DNA from: Yoonia maricola
GTDB taxonomy: Bacteria > Pseudomonadota > Alphaproteobacteria > Rhodobacterales > Rhodobacteraceae
Assembly (NCBI RefSeq): GCF_002797915.1
Contig: NZ_PGTY01000001.1
Span: 248,001-312,000 of the forward strand
DNA: 64,000 nucleotides
Direction of reading: 5' to 3'
Shown: positions 15,073 through 24,433 of the stretch, one piece after another
How the letters are laid out: every line of letters begins with the position of its first letter
Position numbering within the stretch: position 1 is the stretch's first letter
Position numbers and translations under genes: made by a program
The notes under the pieces: model-generated
Databases searched by the model: none
Seen by the model: only the letters and a program-made list of their open reading frames with translations
What the model was told of the DNA's origin: nothing

Positions 15073-16285
15073 AGCGCGGATCAATATTCCGCGTCGTGGC
15101 ATTGATGTCATCACGGTTGAACCGGATGCCATTCTTGCTGTGATGGCTTTGTTTGGTTTGATTTTTGTGCCCTTGCTTGGCGGTCTGGGTGCGTTGCTGT
15201 TTTTGGTTGCTGGATGCGCCTTGCTGGTGCGGCGGTTTCATATGCAGATCGGTCTTTGCCGAAAATATTGGTATATTATCGCCTTGCCCACCTTTTGCCT
15301 TTTGTCCTCTGTCTGGTCGGATTACCCGGCGGTCACATTCCGCTTCGGCCTGCAGTTGGCGGCGACCGTCGTGATCGCGGTGACCATTGCTGCGACAACA
15401 TCGGCACGGGTGTTTTGCCGCAGTTTGTTCGTGCTGTACTCTTTGGCCATGGTGGCGAGTATTCTTTTTGGCAATGTGCGCAATGACACCGGCGCATGGC
15501 TGGGCATTTATGGCAGTAAGAATGCGCTGGCCGGTGCGGCGGTCACCTATGTGATCATCTGCGTGTCGCAAGTGATGGATAGCCACGCGTCCTATCGTTA
15601 TCGGTTGCTTGCTGTCTTGGGGGGCATGGTTGGTATGATGCTGCTTTTGCTGGCGCAATCGGCCAGTGCGCTTATTCTGCTGCCTCCTTCGATCATGATA
15701 TTGTTGCTGCTGCTGGTCCTTTACCGTCTGTCGGTGGTTCAGCGTGTGGCCTTCCTGACCTTTGTGGGCTTGATCAGCGGATTGCTGATTATCCTCGCGA
15801 TTATCTTTTCGGATGCGCTTTTGGCTTTGCTTTTGGATACCACGGGCAAGGATGTCACACTTACTGGCCGAACCGAGCTTTGGCGGATCGCGCTTGAACT
15901 GATTGCCGAACGACCCCTACTTGGGGCAGGGTATCAGGCGTTTTGGGTGAAAGGGCACGGTGCCGCCGAAGCGCTTTGGTTTATGTTCGGCATTGAGGCG
16001 CGGAGCGGTTTCAATTTTCATAACTTCTATCTGTCCAACGCGGTCGAGATCGGTATCGTGGGCGTTTCCTTACAAGTCGTGATCCTTTACGGCGGGGCGA
16101 TCGCCACCGGGCTTTGGTCGCTACGATCACACCGGGCGGAGGCATCGCTTTTGTTCGTTCTGGTCATGATGGTTGTCATGGTCAGCTTTGTCGAAGTGCC
16201 GATATTCTTTCAGTTTTCCCTGCGCAGCGTCATCGTGATTTGCGCGTTCGTCTATGCGATGCGTGGGCTTGCGGCGGCGCGTTAA
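15065..16285 (+). CDS. exoQ: exopolysaccharide polymerase, Wzy/ExoQ-like (O-antigen ligase family)
   Basis: A 406-residue inner-membrane protein with about ten to eleven hydrophobic helices. Start at ATG 15065 (MAEARINIPRRGIDVITVEP), overlapping the exoK stop by eight bases. A long periplasmic loop carries TGRTELWRIALELIAERPLL, then GAGYQAFW and the His-containing FNFHNFYLSNAVEIG, both hallmarks of the WaaL/Wzy/ExoQ family. It would join lipid-linked repeat units. It converges with exoV, the two stops overlapping by four bases. Confidence 0.85.
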   Translation: MAEARINIPRRGIDVITVEPDAILAVMALFGLIFVPLLGGLGALLFLVAGCALLVRRFHMQIGLCRKYWYIIALPTFCLLSSVWSDYPAVTFRFGLQLAATVVIAVTIAATTSARVFCRSLFVLYSLAMVASILFGNVRNDTGAWLGIYGSKNALAGAAVTYVIICVSQVMDSHASYRYRLLAVLGGMVGMMLLLLAQSASALILLPPSIMILLLLLVLYRLSVVQRVAFLTFVGLISGLLIILAIIFSDALLALLLDTTGKDVTLTGRTELWRIALELIAERPLLGAGYQAFWVKGHGAAEALWFMFGIEARSGFNFHNFYLSNAVEIGIVGVSLQVVILYGGAIATGLWSLRSHRAEASLLFVLVMMVVMVSFVEVPIFFQFSLRSVIVICAFVYAMRGLAAAR

Positions 16286-17184
16286 GCGAAAGCGCGGTTT
16301 TGTGCATAACGCTTGATCAGCCCGTCTACGGCTATCATGGCCCGTTCCGTGGCCCGTTCCGTTTCCGCATCTGACGACAGGCTGGGCGTTTGATGCGCCA
16401 GCTTTTGCAAGCTGCGCGCAGCCATATGTGTGCATGCTTTGTTGAATGGGACTGCGGGGCGGCTGGTGCAGACGGCCATGGCGCCCCGCCCAGATCCGCC
16501 GCGACCCGTTGACAGCGCCCAGGCCTCTCGCAGGTTCGACGGGAACAGGAATACCGGGTTGTAATCGATGTTTAGCGCTTCGGCCCAATCATGCCATTTG
16601 AAACGGTGCACGTGATGCATGGATTTAACCCCGATCCACGGGGTGCGTAGCGCATCTGACACGATGGCGCCGTGCATTGCTTCGGTGATAACAAGCTCCG
16701 CACCAAGGATCTGCGCCATTACCTGATCCGTCGGGTGGCTGGGATCGATAAAGGTAACCCCCGCCAGCGCGCAGGCCTCTTTCCAATTCCCCCGCTCAAT
16801 ACTTTCGTAATGCGGCATGAAGCCAACTTTGATGTCCTTTGCAGGCTCTGGCAGGGTTGTTTCACGCAACAGAATCGCGGCATCAGCGATGGCAAGATCA
16901 GGGTTCAACCCAAGCGCATGGGTGGTTTGTGGCCCGCGCACAAAATGAAATTCCCATGTACCGTCATGCACGTCTGGCTTTTTAGTGTAGCCGCCGTAAC
17001 CAGAGCCGACGACGACTTTCTTGGCGTCCTTGGGGTAGTTGTGCTGGATCACTGAGCCGATACCGACAAACAGCTCTGCCGGATCATCATCAAAGAAACC
17101 TTCGGGCAAAAGCTCGGCCCACATTGTCGCGTTCAATTCATCGCCAAAGTTAGGCGGGTCCCCTTGAAAATAGGTCAGTTTCAT
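16282..17184 (-). CDS. exoV: polysaccharide pyruvyl transferase, ExoV-like
   Basis: A 300-residue protein of the pyruvyl transferase family. It opens MKLTYFQGDPPNFGDELNAT, with the NFGDELN motif typical of ExoV, then VGIGSVIQHN, FVRGPQTTHALGLN, and the conserved ELVITEAMHGAIVSDALRTP, in which the MHG histidine is part of the active centre in this family. ExoV adds a ketal-linked pyruvate from phosphoenolpyruvate to the terminal sugar. Pyruvylation gives the polymer negative charge. The ATG overlaps the exoT stop (ATGA). Confidence 0.92.
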   Translation of the reverse strand: MKLTYFQGDPPNFGDELNATMWAELLPEGFFDDDPAELFVGIGSVIQHNYPKDAKKVVVGSGYGGYTKKPDVHDGTWEFHFVRGPQTTHALGLNPDLAIADAAILLRETTLPEPAKDIKVGFMPHYESIERGNWKEACALAGVTFIDPSHPTDQVMAQILGAELVITEAMHGAIVSDALRTPWIGVKSMHHVHRFKWHDWAEALNIDYNPVFLFPSNLREAWALSTGRGGSGRGAMAVCTSRPAVPFNKACTHMAARSLQKLAHQTPSLSSDAETERATERAMIAVDGLIKRYAQNRAFA

Positions 17185-18680
17185 TGGGCTGGTTTTCCTT
17201 TTTTAGGGATGTAACGGCGCAGTTCTGCGATCTGGCTGCGTGACAGGACAAGGATGAAAAGCATATAGACAGCACCACCGATCCCCAGTTGCAAAATGAA
17301 CTGAACAACCGGTGCTGTGTCGGGCATGGCGAATGGCACCGCCAGCATGCCAAGCGACATCGCAATGGTGGCTGCAACAGGATGACCAAATCCTTTGAGA
17401 TAGTGCCACGCGCTGCTGTCAAGCAACTTGGCCGTCATCATGACCGAGATCGGCCAGAGCAAGACTGTTTTTGCCATCAGCGCGATCATCAAAACCGACA
17501 GGCCAAAACGGTAAGTCACTGCGATCACAAGGACAGCGGCCGTTTGCTGCATAAGCTGATACCAGAACCACCATTGGGCCTTGCCTTGCGCCTTGATCAG
17601 GGATGACTGCACCACCCCGATGCTGGCCAGAACACCCGCGACGCAAAACGCCTGTACCGGAAAGACCGCGCCTGCCCATTTGTCATCTAACAAGAGCGCC
17701 AACAGGGTGGGGGCGGTGATGGCCAACGCGCAAAACATCGGCATGCTGACGGCGACTGATACGAAAGACGCCATGCCAAATGCGCGCGCTGTTTTTTCGC
17801 GGTCACCCTGCAATGTCGATAGCAGCGAAAGTGTAACTGCGGATAAGGCCCCGCTCACAAGCTGTGTCAGCATGTGGTAAAATCGCTGGGCAAAGAAGAA
17901 CAGACCAAGGGTCGCCGTGCCTGCAAGAACGCCGAGGATCATGTGATCAAGTTTGATCGTCCCAAGCATCCGGTTGCCGGAAGCAAAGACACCATAGTTG
18001 GCAAGATCGCGCAGAGCAGACCATTTGAACGTGGCACCGGGCCGCCATTTCGCCACCCAAAAGGCCATCGCGCAGGCCACCAGACTGGCCGAAACCTGAC
18101 TGCCCACTAAGGCCCAATAGCCAAAGCCAGCAAAGAGCATCGCAAGGCAGATTGTGACACTGACCATGGTCGCCACGGCGGTGCGCAGAGCGATCAACTT
18201 GAATTGCATAGACCGCGCAATCATCCCATTCGGGACAGCTGCGGCAAGTTCAAGCGGGATGCGCAGGGCCAATATCGGCAGGATCGCCGCGATGGCCGCA
18301 TCGCCCATCAATGTGGCAATCGGGGTGGCCCAGATCAGGAATGGTAGGAAATAGAACACGCCAAAGAGTACGGTTAACCAAAACACGCTATCGGCATGTG
18401 CCTTGGTCAGTAGTTTATGTTGGATCAATGCCTCGCCAAATGCCAATGGTGTAAAGGCAAAAACTGTCATCACCAGACTGGTTGCCAACCCGACAAGGCC
18501 AAAGTCAGAGGGTGACAGAAACATAGCGCTGACAAAGAAGACGACGGCTGAACTAATGGTGGGGATCAGCGTTTGGAGAGACGACCACAACACGCCGGTC
18601 ACGGCCAGAACAGAGCGTCCAGCCGTCAAATGCGGGTGATATTCGTCAATATCCGGCTTGGCTATCGCGGGGCTACTCAT
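17181..18680 (-). CDS. exoT: lipopolysaccharide/exopolysaccharide flippase, Wzx/ExoT-like
   Basis: A 499-residue membrane protein of the MOP superfamily with about twelve hydrophobic helices. The polar N-terminal ~25 residues are followed by VLWSSLQTLIPTISSAVVFF and LSPSDFGLVGLATSLVMTVF, the latter the typical D-[FY]-G-L loop of Wzx proteins, and by AFTPLAFGEALIQ. It would move the finished undecaprenyl-linked repeat across the inner membrane. It lies between exoF (10-base gap) and exoV (four-base overlap) in a minus-strand operon starting at exoY. Confidence 0.88.
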   Translation of the reverse strand: MSSPAIAKPDIDEYHPHLTAGRSVLAVTGVLWSSLQTLIPTISSAVVFFVSAMFLSPSDFGLVGLATSLVMTVFAFTPLAFGEALIQHKLLTKAHADSVFWLTVLFGVFYFLPFLIWATPIATLMGDAAIAAILPILALRIPLELAAAVPNGMIARSMQFKLIALRTAVATMVSVTICLAMLFAGFGYWALVGSQVSASLVACAMAFWVAKWRPGATFKWSALRDLANYGVFASGNRMLGTIKLDHMILGVLAGTATLGLFFFAQRFYHMLTQLVSGALSAVTLSLLSTLQGDREKTARAFGMASFVSVAVSMPMFCALAITAPTLLALLLDDKWAGAVFPVQAFCVAGVLASIGVVQSSLIKAQGKAQWWFWYQLMQQTAAVLVIAVTYRFGLSVLMIALMAKTVLLWPISVMMTAKLLDSSAWHYLKGFGHPVAATIAMSLGMLAVPFAMPDTAPVVQFILQLGIGGAVYMLFILVLSRSQIAELRRYIPKKGKPAQ

Positions 18681-18690
18681 CGCATGACCA

Positions 18691-19914
18691 TCAATTTGAC
18701 GGGGTCGCGGCAGTTAGGTCAAGAGGTGTTACCTCAAGCGCGTCGCCGGGCATCAGCAAGGTCTGCTTGTCGGCATCCAGCGTTGTGGGTTCCCCTCTCA
18801 TACGGGTGATGCTGTAACTGACGGCAGGCGCCGAAGGATCAGTCGCTTGCAACTGCGTAATCTGTCGGCCAGCCGCAGCCGACAACAGATCATACTGTCC
18901 CATCAACTGCGCATCGATCTCGGCGATTTGCGCTTCAACCTCTTGCAGCGACGTTGCATTCTCTTCGTTCCGTACGGCAATAAGCACGCCCTCGGACCGC
19001 TCAAGCTCTTGCGTGTCTTGCTGGGCCAGAACGATGGTTCGTTCGATATCCAACAAGCGGCTTTCGAGTTCATTGACATATGTGGCGCGCTCAAAAACCC
19101 GGATTGGTGCGGCCAAACCGCGTTCGACCAGATCTTCTTCGCGCTCAAGCTCGGTTTGTCCCGCCTCAAGCTGGGTGCGGTTCGTTTCGAGCTTGTCTTG
19201 CAAAACCGCTGTTGCTTCTTCCAGCGTTGCGCGTGCGCGGGCAATTGACTGCAATTCATAGTCGTAGCGCGCGTTACGCGCTTGCAAGATCGCCTCTTCT
19301 GCGGCCCAGGCGGCGGGCGCGATATCTGTTCCGTCAGGGGTGAATTCCGTATTTTGATCAATCTCAGCGATCAAGCGGTCGCGTTTCGCAGTCAAAAAGA
19401 TCAATTCATGTTGTAATACGCTGATGGTGCCGCGGGCTGTCAGAAAATTACGCTCTTCTCCTTCCAGCGTATCAAGCGCCTCTGTGCCGCCAGCAATCGA
19501 CAAGGCTTGTTGTACGGTCAAACCCGGTGTGTATGCGTAGACACCCGGTGTTTTGACCTGCCCGCTGATATATATTGGTGCGTAGCTGTCCACACTCACG
19601 GCGGCACCGGCCGTTTGGCCAATGCCGACGTAAGCTGACAGAGCGGCCTCAATGTCGGCCGCAATCTCGTCCAAGGTCCGATCCACTGCGGGGAAGGATC
19701 CCGCAAGCGGCACAGCAATATTGCCGCCTGTGCCGATGGGATAGCTGCCAGATACGCCGGGCATCTCAGTCACAACAGAATGCAGTTCATCCCAAACAGC
19801 AATTTGGACGTGCAAACGGTCATTGACGCCGACACGGTAGCTTTCTGCCCACATCGCTGTGGGTAGCAAGAACAACAGAACGCAGGTACGAAAACGTGTG
19901 ATCATCATTATCAT
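18691..19914 (-). CDS. exoF: polysaccharide export protein, ExoF-like (Wza/OPX family)
   Basis: About 407 residues from the ATG at 19914; internal ATGs at 19908 and 19905 are alternatives, and longer starts would run into exoY. A signal peptide (FRTCVLLFLLPTAMWA) is followed by the Poly_export domain (YRVGVNDRLHVQIAVWDELH; GNIAVPLAGSFPAVDRTLDE), a SLBB segment (ISGQVKTPGVYAYTPGLTVQ; ALSIAGG), and a long coiled-coil region from ~180 to 340. No lipobox cysteine is seen, as in ExoF and unlike Wza. It probably forms the periplasmic and outer-membrane part of the export path and pairs with the BY-kinase at 9802. Confidence 0.88.
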   Translation of the reverse strand: MIMMITRFRTCVLLFLLPTAMWAESYRVGVNDRLHVQIAVWDELHSVVTEMPGVSGSYPIGTGGNIAVPLAGSFPAVDRTLDEIAADIEAALSAYVGIGQTAGAAVSVDSYAPIYISGQVKTPGVYAYTPGLTVQQALSIAGGTEALDTLEGEERNFLTARGTISVLQHELIFLTAKRDRLIAEIDQNTEFTPDGTDIAPAAWAAEEAILQARNARYDYELQSIARARATLEEATAVLQDKLETNRTQLEAGQTELEREEDLVERGLAAPIRVFERATYVNELESRLLDIERTIVLAQQDTQELERSEGVLIAVRNEENATSLQEVEAQIAEIDAQLMGQYDLLSAAAGRQITQLQATDPSAPAVSYSITRMRGEPTTLDADKQTLLMPGDALEVTPLDLTAATPSN

Positions 19915-19940
19915 CCAGATCAGAGGCGCGGGCAGGGGCC

Positions 19941-20648
19941 TTAATATGATCCCCGTGAGGACACCACGGCAGGAATGGTGCGCAGAATAATCGATATGTC
20001 CGAGACAAGCGACCAACCCTGCACATATGTCGTATCGAAGGACACGCGCTGTTCATAGCTTGTGTCGCTGCGACCGCTGACCTGCCACAGACCTGTGATG
20101 CCCGGACGTGCGCTTAGATAAATCGGTGCTGCCGTGCCGTACATCGCCAGCTCATCATCAACGACGGGGCGGGGGCCGACGATGCTCATATCACCGAAGA
20201 GAACATTGATAAGTTGCGGCAACTCATCAACGCTGTAAGCGCGCAACACGGCACCAATCCGGGTGACCCTTGGGTCATTACGCAGCTTGCGATCACGTTC
20301 CCATGTGTCCCGTTCTTGCGGGTTTTGGGTCAAGTACTCTTGCAATACGCGATCACCATCGGTGACCATTGAGCGAAACTTCCAACAGCGAAACGTACGC
20401 CCCTGATACCCAACACGGCTGTGCCCATAAAGCGCCGGACCGGGGGCGGCGAGTTTGACCGCGATTGCAACCATCACAAACAGAGGTGCAAGCATCAAAA
20501 GGGCAGTGCTTGCGATGATGATATCAACAGCGCGTTTCAAAATGCCCCCAACGGCGTGATCTGACGTTAGCGGGTTTGTATCGTTTAAAGAAACATTCAC
20601 TCGTTTTTCGTCAAAGGCTGCAAAGCCCACACTTTCCATCGTCGGCAT
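19941..20648 (-). CDS. exoY: undecaprenyl-phosphate sugar phosphotransferase, ExoY-like
   Basis: A 235-residue initiating transferase of the WbaP/ExoY family. I start it at the ATG at 20648 ([20 protein letters not shown]) because GGGAG lies eight bases before it. One membrane helix ([20 protein letters not shown]) is followed by the catalytic core: [29 protein letters not shown], and [20 protein letters not shown]. It moves a sugar-1-phosphate, probably galactose, onto the lipid carrier and so starts each repeat unit. First gene of the exoY-F-T-V operon. An exoX-like protein at 11844 may act on it. Confidence 0.93.
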   Translation of the reverse strand: MPTMESVGFAAFDEKRVNVSLNDTNPLTSDHAVGGILKRAVDIIIASTALLMLAPLFVMVAIAVKLAAPGPALYGHSRVGYQGRTFRCWKFRSMVTDGDRVLQEYLTQNPQERDTWERDRKLRNDPRVTRIGAVLRAYSVDELPQLINVLFGDMSIVGPRPVVDDELAMYGTAAPIYLSARPGITGLWQVSGRSDTSYEQRVSFDTTYVQGWSLVSDISIILRTIPAVVSSRGSY

Positions 20649-21068
20649 TGTCGTACTCCCAATTTTTGAGACAGAACTTACTTGCCGCCAAACTGACAGC
20701 CTATTTTGCGATTGCAGCAATTCATCCAAACCTCGCGTTGAATTGGCGAAAACTCGCCATGGAATTTTGATTTGACAGACAGGTGATGCTTAGATTTTGC
20801 GCAAGATTGAATAAATTTTTGGGTAAAGTAGTGAATTTATCGTTTAATTTCAGTATTTTGTAGGAAGTGCCGGTTTTCCGCGCGCCAAATGTCAAAAATA
20901 CGCCGAGGCGATACAGCAATGTTCTGTACCAATCGGCCAATATATGCTCGATTCTGCGCTGCGGCGTAAAGCAACCACAGCGCCATGCGAACTGGTGTAA
21001 CCTGTCTTTATTGATGGCATTGATTCCGCAGCCACCGATGACAAAACTGAAATCAGAAGGACCTCACC
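20649..21068. promoter_or_regulatory. divergent intergenic region between exoY and the Stf0 sulfotransferase gene
   Basis: A 420-base stretch without a credible gene. The part from about 20760 to 20870 is clearly AT-rich and suits promoters for the outward-facing exoY and sulfotransferase genes. I could not fix a -35/-10 pair with proper spacing and saw no clear operator dyad. Confidence 0.4.
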
Positions 21069-21920
21069 ATGTCTGACACTGTTTCGAAAGTAAGGATAAA
21101 CGACGGGCTCTGGCACCGGCAGTTTGACTCGGAAAACGACTATCCCACTGTGCCGGTCACCAAAAAATTTGCCCTTTGCACCACCCCACGATGCGGCAGC
21201 CATTTTTTGGGTCACAAGCTTCATGATCTTGGCGCTTTTGGCTATCCGCTTGAATATCTGAACCCCGGAAACTGGCAGGTGTGGAACAAACGTGCGGGCG
21301 AGAGGCCAACGCTGGATTTTATCAAGTCGATTCGCACTGGGCCCAATGGTTTGTTCGCTGTGAAATTGCATCATGAGCATCTGACAGCGTTTCTTAAGCA
21401 TGAAGCGGAACCGCTGGATTATAAATTCATTCACTTGCGGCGCCGTGACCTGACCAAACAAGCGATTTCATTTGCCCGTGCGCAACAAACAGGGGCGTGG
21501 ATATCTGACATGCCTGAAACTGCACCTGCCTGTTACGACTGGGCGCTGATCGCGGAAAAGATGGATGCCATTTCGCGCGGGAATGCTGATTGGCAAAGTT
21601 TTTTGCGCAGCGTCGGGGTGCAACCCTTGGAGATGTATTACGAAGATATCGTCGCCGACACGCCGCAGGCCATTGCGCAGATTGCCGACTATCTGGATAT
21701 TGATCTGGCCGAGGTCACGCCGGAAGAGCCTGCCTTTGCACCCAAACGACAAAAAAAGAAGGCGCAGGATGATTGGTTGACCCGGTTTCAGGCAGACAGC
21801 CGCGCCATGTTGAGCAAGGGGGACGCCATTCCGGGCGTGTCATACCCCGATAATGTTGCGGTTTTGCGCCGCCGTACTGTGAAGGTGGCAAAGCGGCTGC
21901 GGGCAAAGGCGGGGTTCTAG
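21069..21920 (+). CDS. Stf0-type sulfotransferase
   Basis: A 283-residue soluble enzyme. The PAPS 5'-phosphosulfate loop FALCTTPRCGSHFLGHKL is at residues ~34-51, and the 3'-phosphate region YKFIHLRRRDLTKQAISFAR follows, as in Stf0 trehalose sulfotransferases. It has a good ribosome site (AGAAGGA). The C-terminus is basic (RRRTVKVAKRLRAKAGF). It would move sulfate from PAPS to a sugar hydroxyl. Its place between exoY and exoL suggests that the exopolysaccharide unit or its lipid precursor is sulfated, but the substrate is not proven. It converges with exoL (four-base overlap of ends). Confidence 0.85.
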   Translation: MSDTVSKVRINDGLWHRQFDSENDYPTVPVTKKFALCTTPRCGSHFLGHKLHDLGAFGYPLEYLNPGNWQVWNKRAGERPTLDFIKSIRTGPNGLFAVKLHHEHLTAFLKHEAEPLDYKFIHLRRRDLTKQAISFARAQQTGAWISDMPETAPACYDWALIAEKMDAISRGNADWQSFLRSVGVQPLEMYYEDIVADTPQAIAQIADYLDIDLAEVTPEEPAFAPKRQKKKAQDDWLTRFQADSRAMLSKGDAIPGVSYPDNVAVLRRRTVKVAKRLRAKAGF

Positions 21921-23050
21921 CGCGTCTGCGGGAGCACCTGATCAAGTGCTTCTTCGATATCTGTTGGACGCAGCATAAAGGTAGTATCATCTGTAGCCAA
22001 CAGGCGGTTGCCAACGGTCATGATCGTTTCACTATTCAGGCCCGCGATCAGCGCGTTGAGCGCAGACACTGATGGTGTATCGATGGTAAAACCCAGCCCG
22101 TCCGCCGCGACTTTGCGCCCGGTTTCCGTGTCGCCAACAGCAATCGACGGGCAGCCAAACCAGCTTGCCTCATAGATGCGGTTGGGCAGCAGCCAATCGG
22201 AATTGGCACCACGTTGCCAAAGATCCTGCGCCCAGACGACATCGCAGGCGGCATAGACGGCGGCCAGACCGTCGGGGTAATCATAGGACCCATAATAGGT
22301 AGTATTAGCATACTGCGCGATCTGGGCATCAAAATCCGGCAGGACATGTCGGTGGACATTGCCATGAATGCGGATGGCGATATCATCACCAAAATGGTGT
22401 GCGACCCCCAGCAACAGATCAAGACTTGGGGCACAGCGGATTGACCCGACCCACCCAATGGTCAGGGGAACGTTCGGCGTTCGGGTGTCAGGGCGCGGGA
22501 TGGGTGCCCCATCAAACCAGAGCTTGTTTTCTATAACCACATAGGGGCCGCTGTATCCTTGAATGGCTTTGAAATACTGGCTGATAAACCCTGGTGATGA
22601 CACGATCAAAAGCTGCACCCGCGCCAAAAGGCGCCGTTCGCACCACCGCATGATAGCACCTGCAATATCGGTTCTGGTGAACAGCCCATGAATATCGAGG
22701 CATTCGTAAACCAAAGGCGTCCGGCGCTTGCCCGACAACATGCGTGTGACCCAGGCGATGATCAGCAGATCAAAGTTGCGCGCGATGATCACATCCGCAT
22801 CTTTCAGCAGATGGCGCTGCCGCATCATACGCCATATCCCGCGCAAAATGCCGATCACGCGCTTGCCATAGCTTTCGTTTGCCACAAAACCCAAGTCCGC
22901 GTTCGGCCAATCGGGGGTGAAATCCGCATTCATATTGCCACGTTGAAACGCCGCCGACTGCACGTCATGCTCCAACATCTGAAGACTTTTGATCCGCCTG
23001 ATCTGCGAGGCTTCGGTCAGATCAAACGCAAAAACAAAGACGCGCGCCAA
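21917..23050 (-). CDS. exoL: glycosyltransferase family 4, ExoL-like
   Basis: A 377-residue GT-B enzyme. N-terminal domain: ARVFVFAFDLTEASQIRRIK, with a conserved Arg-rich RIKSLQMLEHDV; middle: VYECLDIHGLFTRTDIAGAI and IVSSPGFISQYF; C-terminal donor domain: LTIGWVGSIRCAPSLDLLLG, YANTTYYGSYDYPDGLAAVY, and YEASWFGCPSIAVGDTETGR. In Sinorhizobium ExoL adds the second sugar (glucose) to the galactose set by ExoY, which fits exoY nearby. It may also be another GT4 of the same locus. Monocistronic by position. Confidence 0.82.
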   Translation of the reverse strand: MARVFVFAFDLTEASQIRRIKSLQMLEHDVQSAAFQRGNMNADFTPDWPNADLGFVANESYGKRVIGILRGIWRMMRQRHLLKDADVIIARNFDLLIIAWVTRMLSGKRRTPLVYECLDIHGLFTRTDIAGAIMRWCERRLLARVQLLIVSSPGFISQYFKAIQGYSGPYVVIENKLWFDGAPIPRPDTRTPNVPLTIGWVGSIRCAPSLDLLLGVAHHFGDDIAIRIHGNVHRHVLPDFDAQIAQYANTTYYGSYDYPDGLAAVYAACDVVWAQDLWQRGANSDWLLPNRIYEASWFGCPSIAVGDTETGRKVAADGLGFTIDTPSVSALNALIAGLNSETIMTVGNRLLATDDTTFMLRPTDIEEALDQVLPQTR

Positions 23051-23140
23051 TGGGGTATCCTTCGTGTCGGGCGGGGTGGCGTTTGGTAACGCTTTGCCTA
23101 AGTGATAAGGTGCGGGGGTGATGATGCCAATCAGTTACGA

Positions 23141-24433
23141 TCACTGCGCGTCCGCGAGGACAGAACAGGTTGGCACGCCATCGTCAAAAAAGTCTTCTGG
23201 AATGTGACGTGCTTCGGTGATGATCAGATTGTTCGTAGCGTCCCAGACCATGTCACGTGTCCACACAACATTGCCTGCCGGGTCAACTTCAAGCACACGG
23301 CCATGTTCGGCATTGGTCAACAGGATGTTGCCATTTGGCAGATACTGGTGCTTGCCCCGACGCCAGGTGTAGAATGGGACAGCGTCGCTTCCGGCAAAGT
23401 CGATGGACATCTCTCCGGTTTCCGGATCAATCCGCCTGATGAGTGACCGATCCGTGCCAGTTGCATTGTCAAAGACCGTAATCGTTCCGTCAGCGTGAAA
23501 GTCGGGGTCGTGCTGTTTCAGCCAAGGCCCATGTTGCCACCATCGCAGGATACCGGTTTCAGGGTCAACAACAGCAACAAGATTGGGTTCGCGCAGGCTG
23601 AACAACAGATCCCCCGCTTCAAACATGGGAAAGGCATCGGCCATTTCGGGGCGTAGCATTTCGACATCGTTGGGGTGGAAGGGGTCGTAAGCATAGGTGA
23701 GCCCGCCCTGCGCATCTCCGGGCTCTACTGTGCGTATGTCAAAGATCGCGCGCTGTTCGCCATCGTTTGCCGGAACAACATCCCGGACAATACTGACGGT
23801 ATCGGTGTGTTCGCCGGTATCTTCGTCAAGCCGCACCATATTATCGCCTTCCCAGGTCCACAGCCCACCATCGCCGCTGCGTGTGATCGAATGGTGAAAG
23901 CCACCGATCACGCTCCACATTGTTTCACCGCAGGCATCAACCCGTGCGATTGCCTGCCCGGTATCAAAGGTGGTCACCACAGATCCGTCTTCGAACACTT
24001 CCATCCCGTGCAACATCACATTCTGCGGGGGAATATCTGTATCGAATTGGTCGTATTTGATTGGCCAGCGATGTACTTCATCACCTGCGGCATCAAACAT
24101 GCGCACGACATGTTCAGAGGTTTCCTGATCATCGCTCAAACCCGCAACCAAGATGTAGCCGGGTTGCTGAACGGCACCCGGCGCGAGCGCATAACCCCGG
24201 TCGGGCGATGCATCGCCTGTGTCGTTGGGCGGGACAAGATGGCGGGTTGGCTCAAGCCCCAGATCGTTTTTCCAATTGGTCGAGACATCAAGATAGGTGC
24301 GATGCGCAAGCCCTATCTGCGGGGCAGGAAACCATCCCCACCAAGAAGATACGATGCCATAAATCATTGAGATGAAGACGAGCGAAATCAAAAACCCGCC
24401 AAAAAACAGGCGGTCAGCAGATGATTTTTTCAC
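23141..24433 (-). CDS. membrane-anchored arylsulfotransferase (ASST)-like beta-propeller
   Basis: A 430-residue protein. I start it at the GTG at 24433, which overlaps the stop of the upstream sulfotransferase (GTGA); an ATG further upstream would sit deep inside that gene. One N-terminal membrane helix (LFFGGFLISLVFISMIYGIV) puts the rest in the periplasm. Repeated blades follow: NVMLHGMEVFEDGSVVTTFD, ARVDACGETMWSVIGGFHHS, FHADGTITVFDNATGTDRS, and KHQYLPNGNILLTNAEHGRV. This is the arylsulfotransferase-type propeller fold; candidate active histidines are in HGMEV and GGFHHS. Family members move sulfate without PAPS from phenolic sulfate donors, but many homologues have no proven activity. Confidence 0.75.
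   Translation of the reverse strand: MKKSSADRLFFGGFLISLVFISMIYGIVSSWWGWFPAPQIGLAHRTYLDVSTNWKNDLGLEPTRHLVPPNDTGDASPDRGYALAPGAVQQPGYILVAGLSDDQETSEHVVRMFDAAGDEVHRWPIKYDQFDTDIPPQNVMLHGMEVFEDGSVVTTFDTGQAIARVDACGETMWSVIGGFHHSITRSGDGGLWTWEGDNMVRLDEDTGEHTDTVSIVRDVVPANDGEQRAIFDIRTVEPGDAQGGLTYAYDPFHPNDVEMLRPEMADAFPMFEAGDLLFSLREPNLVAVVDPETGILRWWQHGPWLKQHDPDFHADGTITVFDNATGTDRSLIRRIDPETGEMSIDFAGSDAVPFYTWRRGKHQYLPNGNILLTNAEHGRVLEVDPAGNVVWTRDMVWDATNNLIITEARHIPEDFFDDGVPTCSVLADAQ

Noticed and set aside
15014-15658. 214-codon open frame on the minus strand
   Set aside because: Antisense to exoQ; very rich in Gln, His and Arg, which mirrors hydrophobic codons of the real gene.
23675-24370. 231-codon open frame on the plus strand
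   Set aside because: Antisense to the ASST-like gene; composition (Cys/His rich) of a shadow frame.
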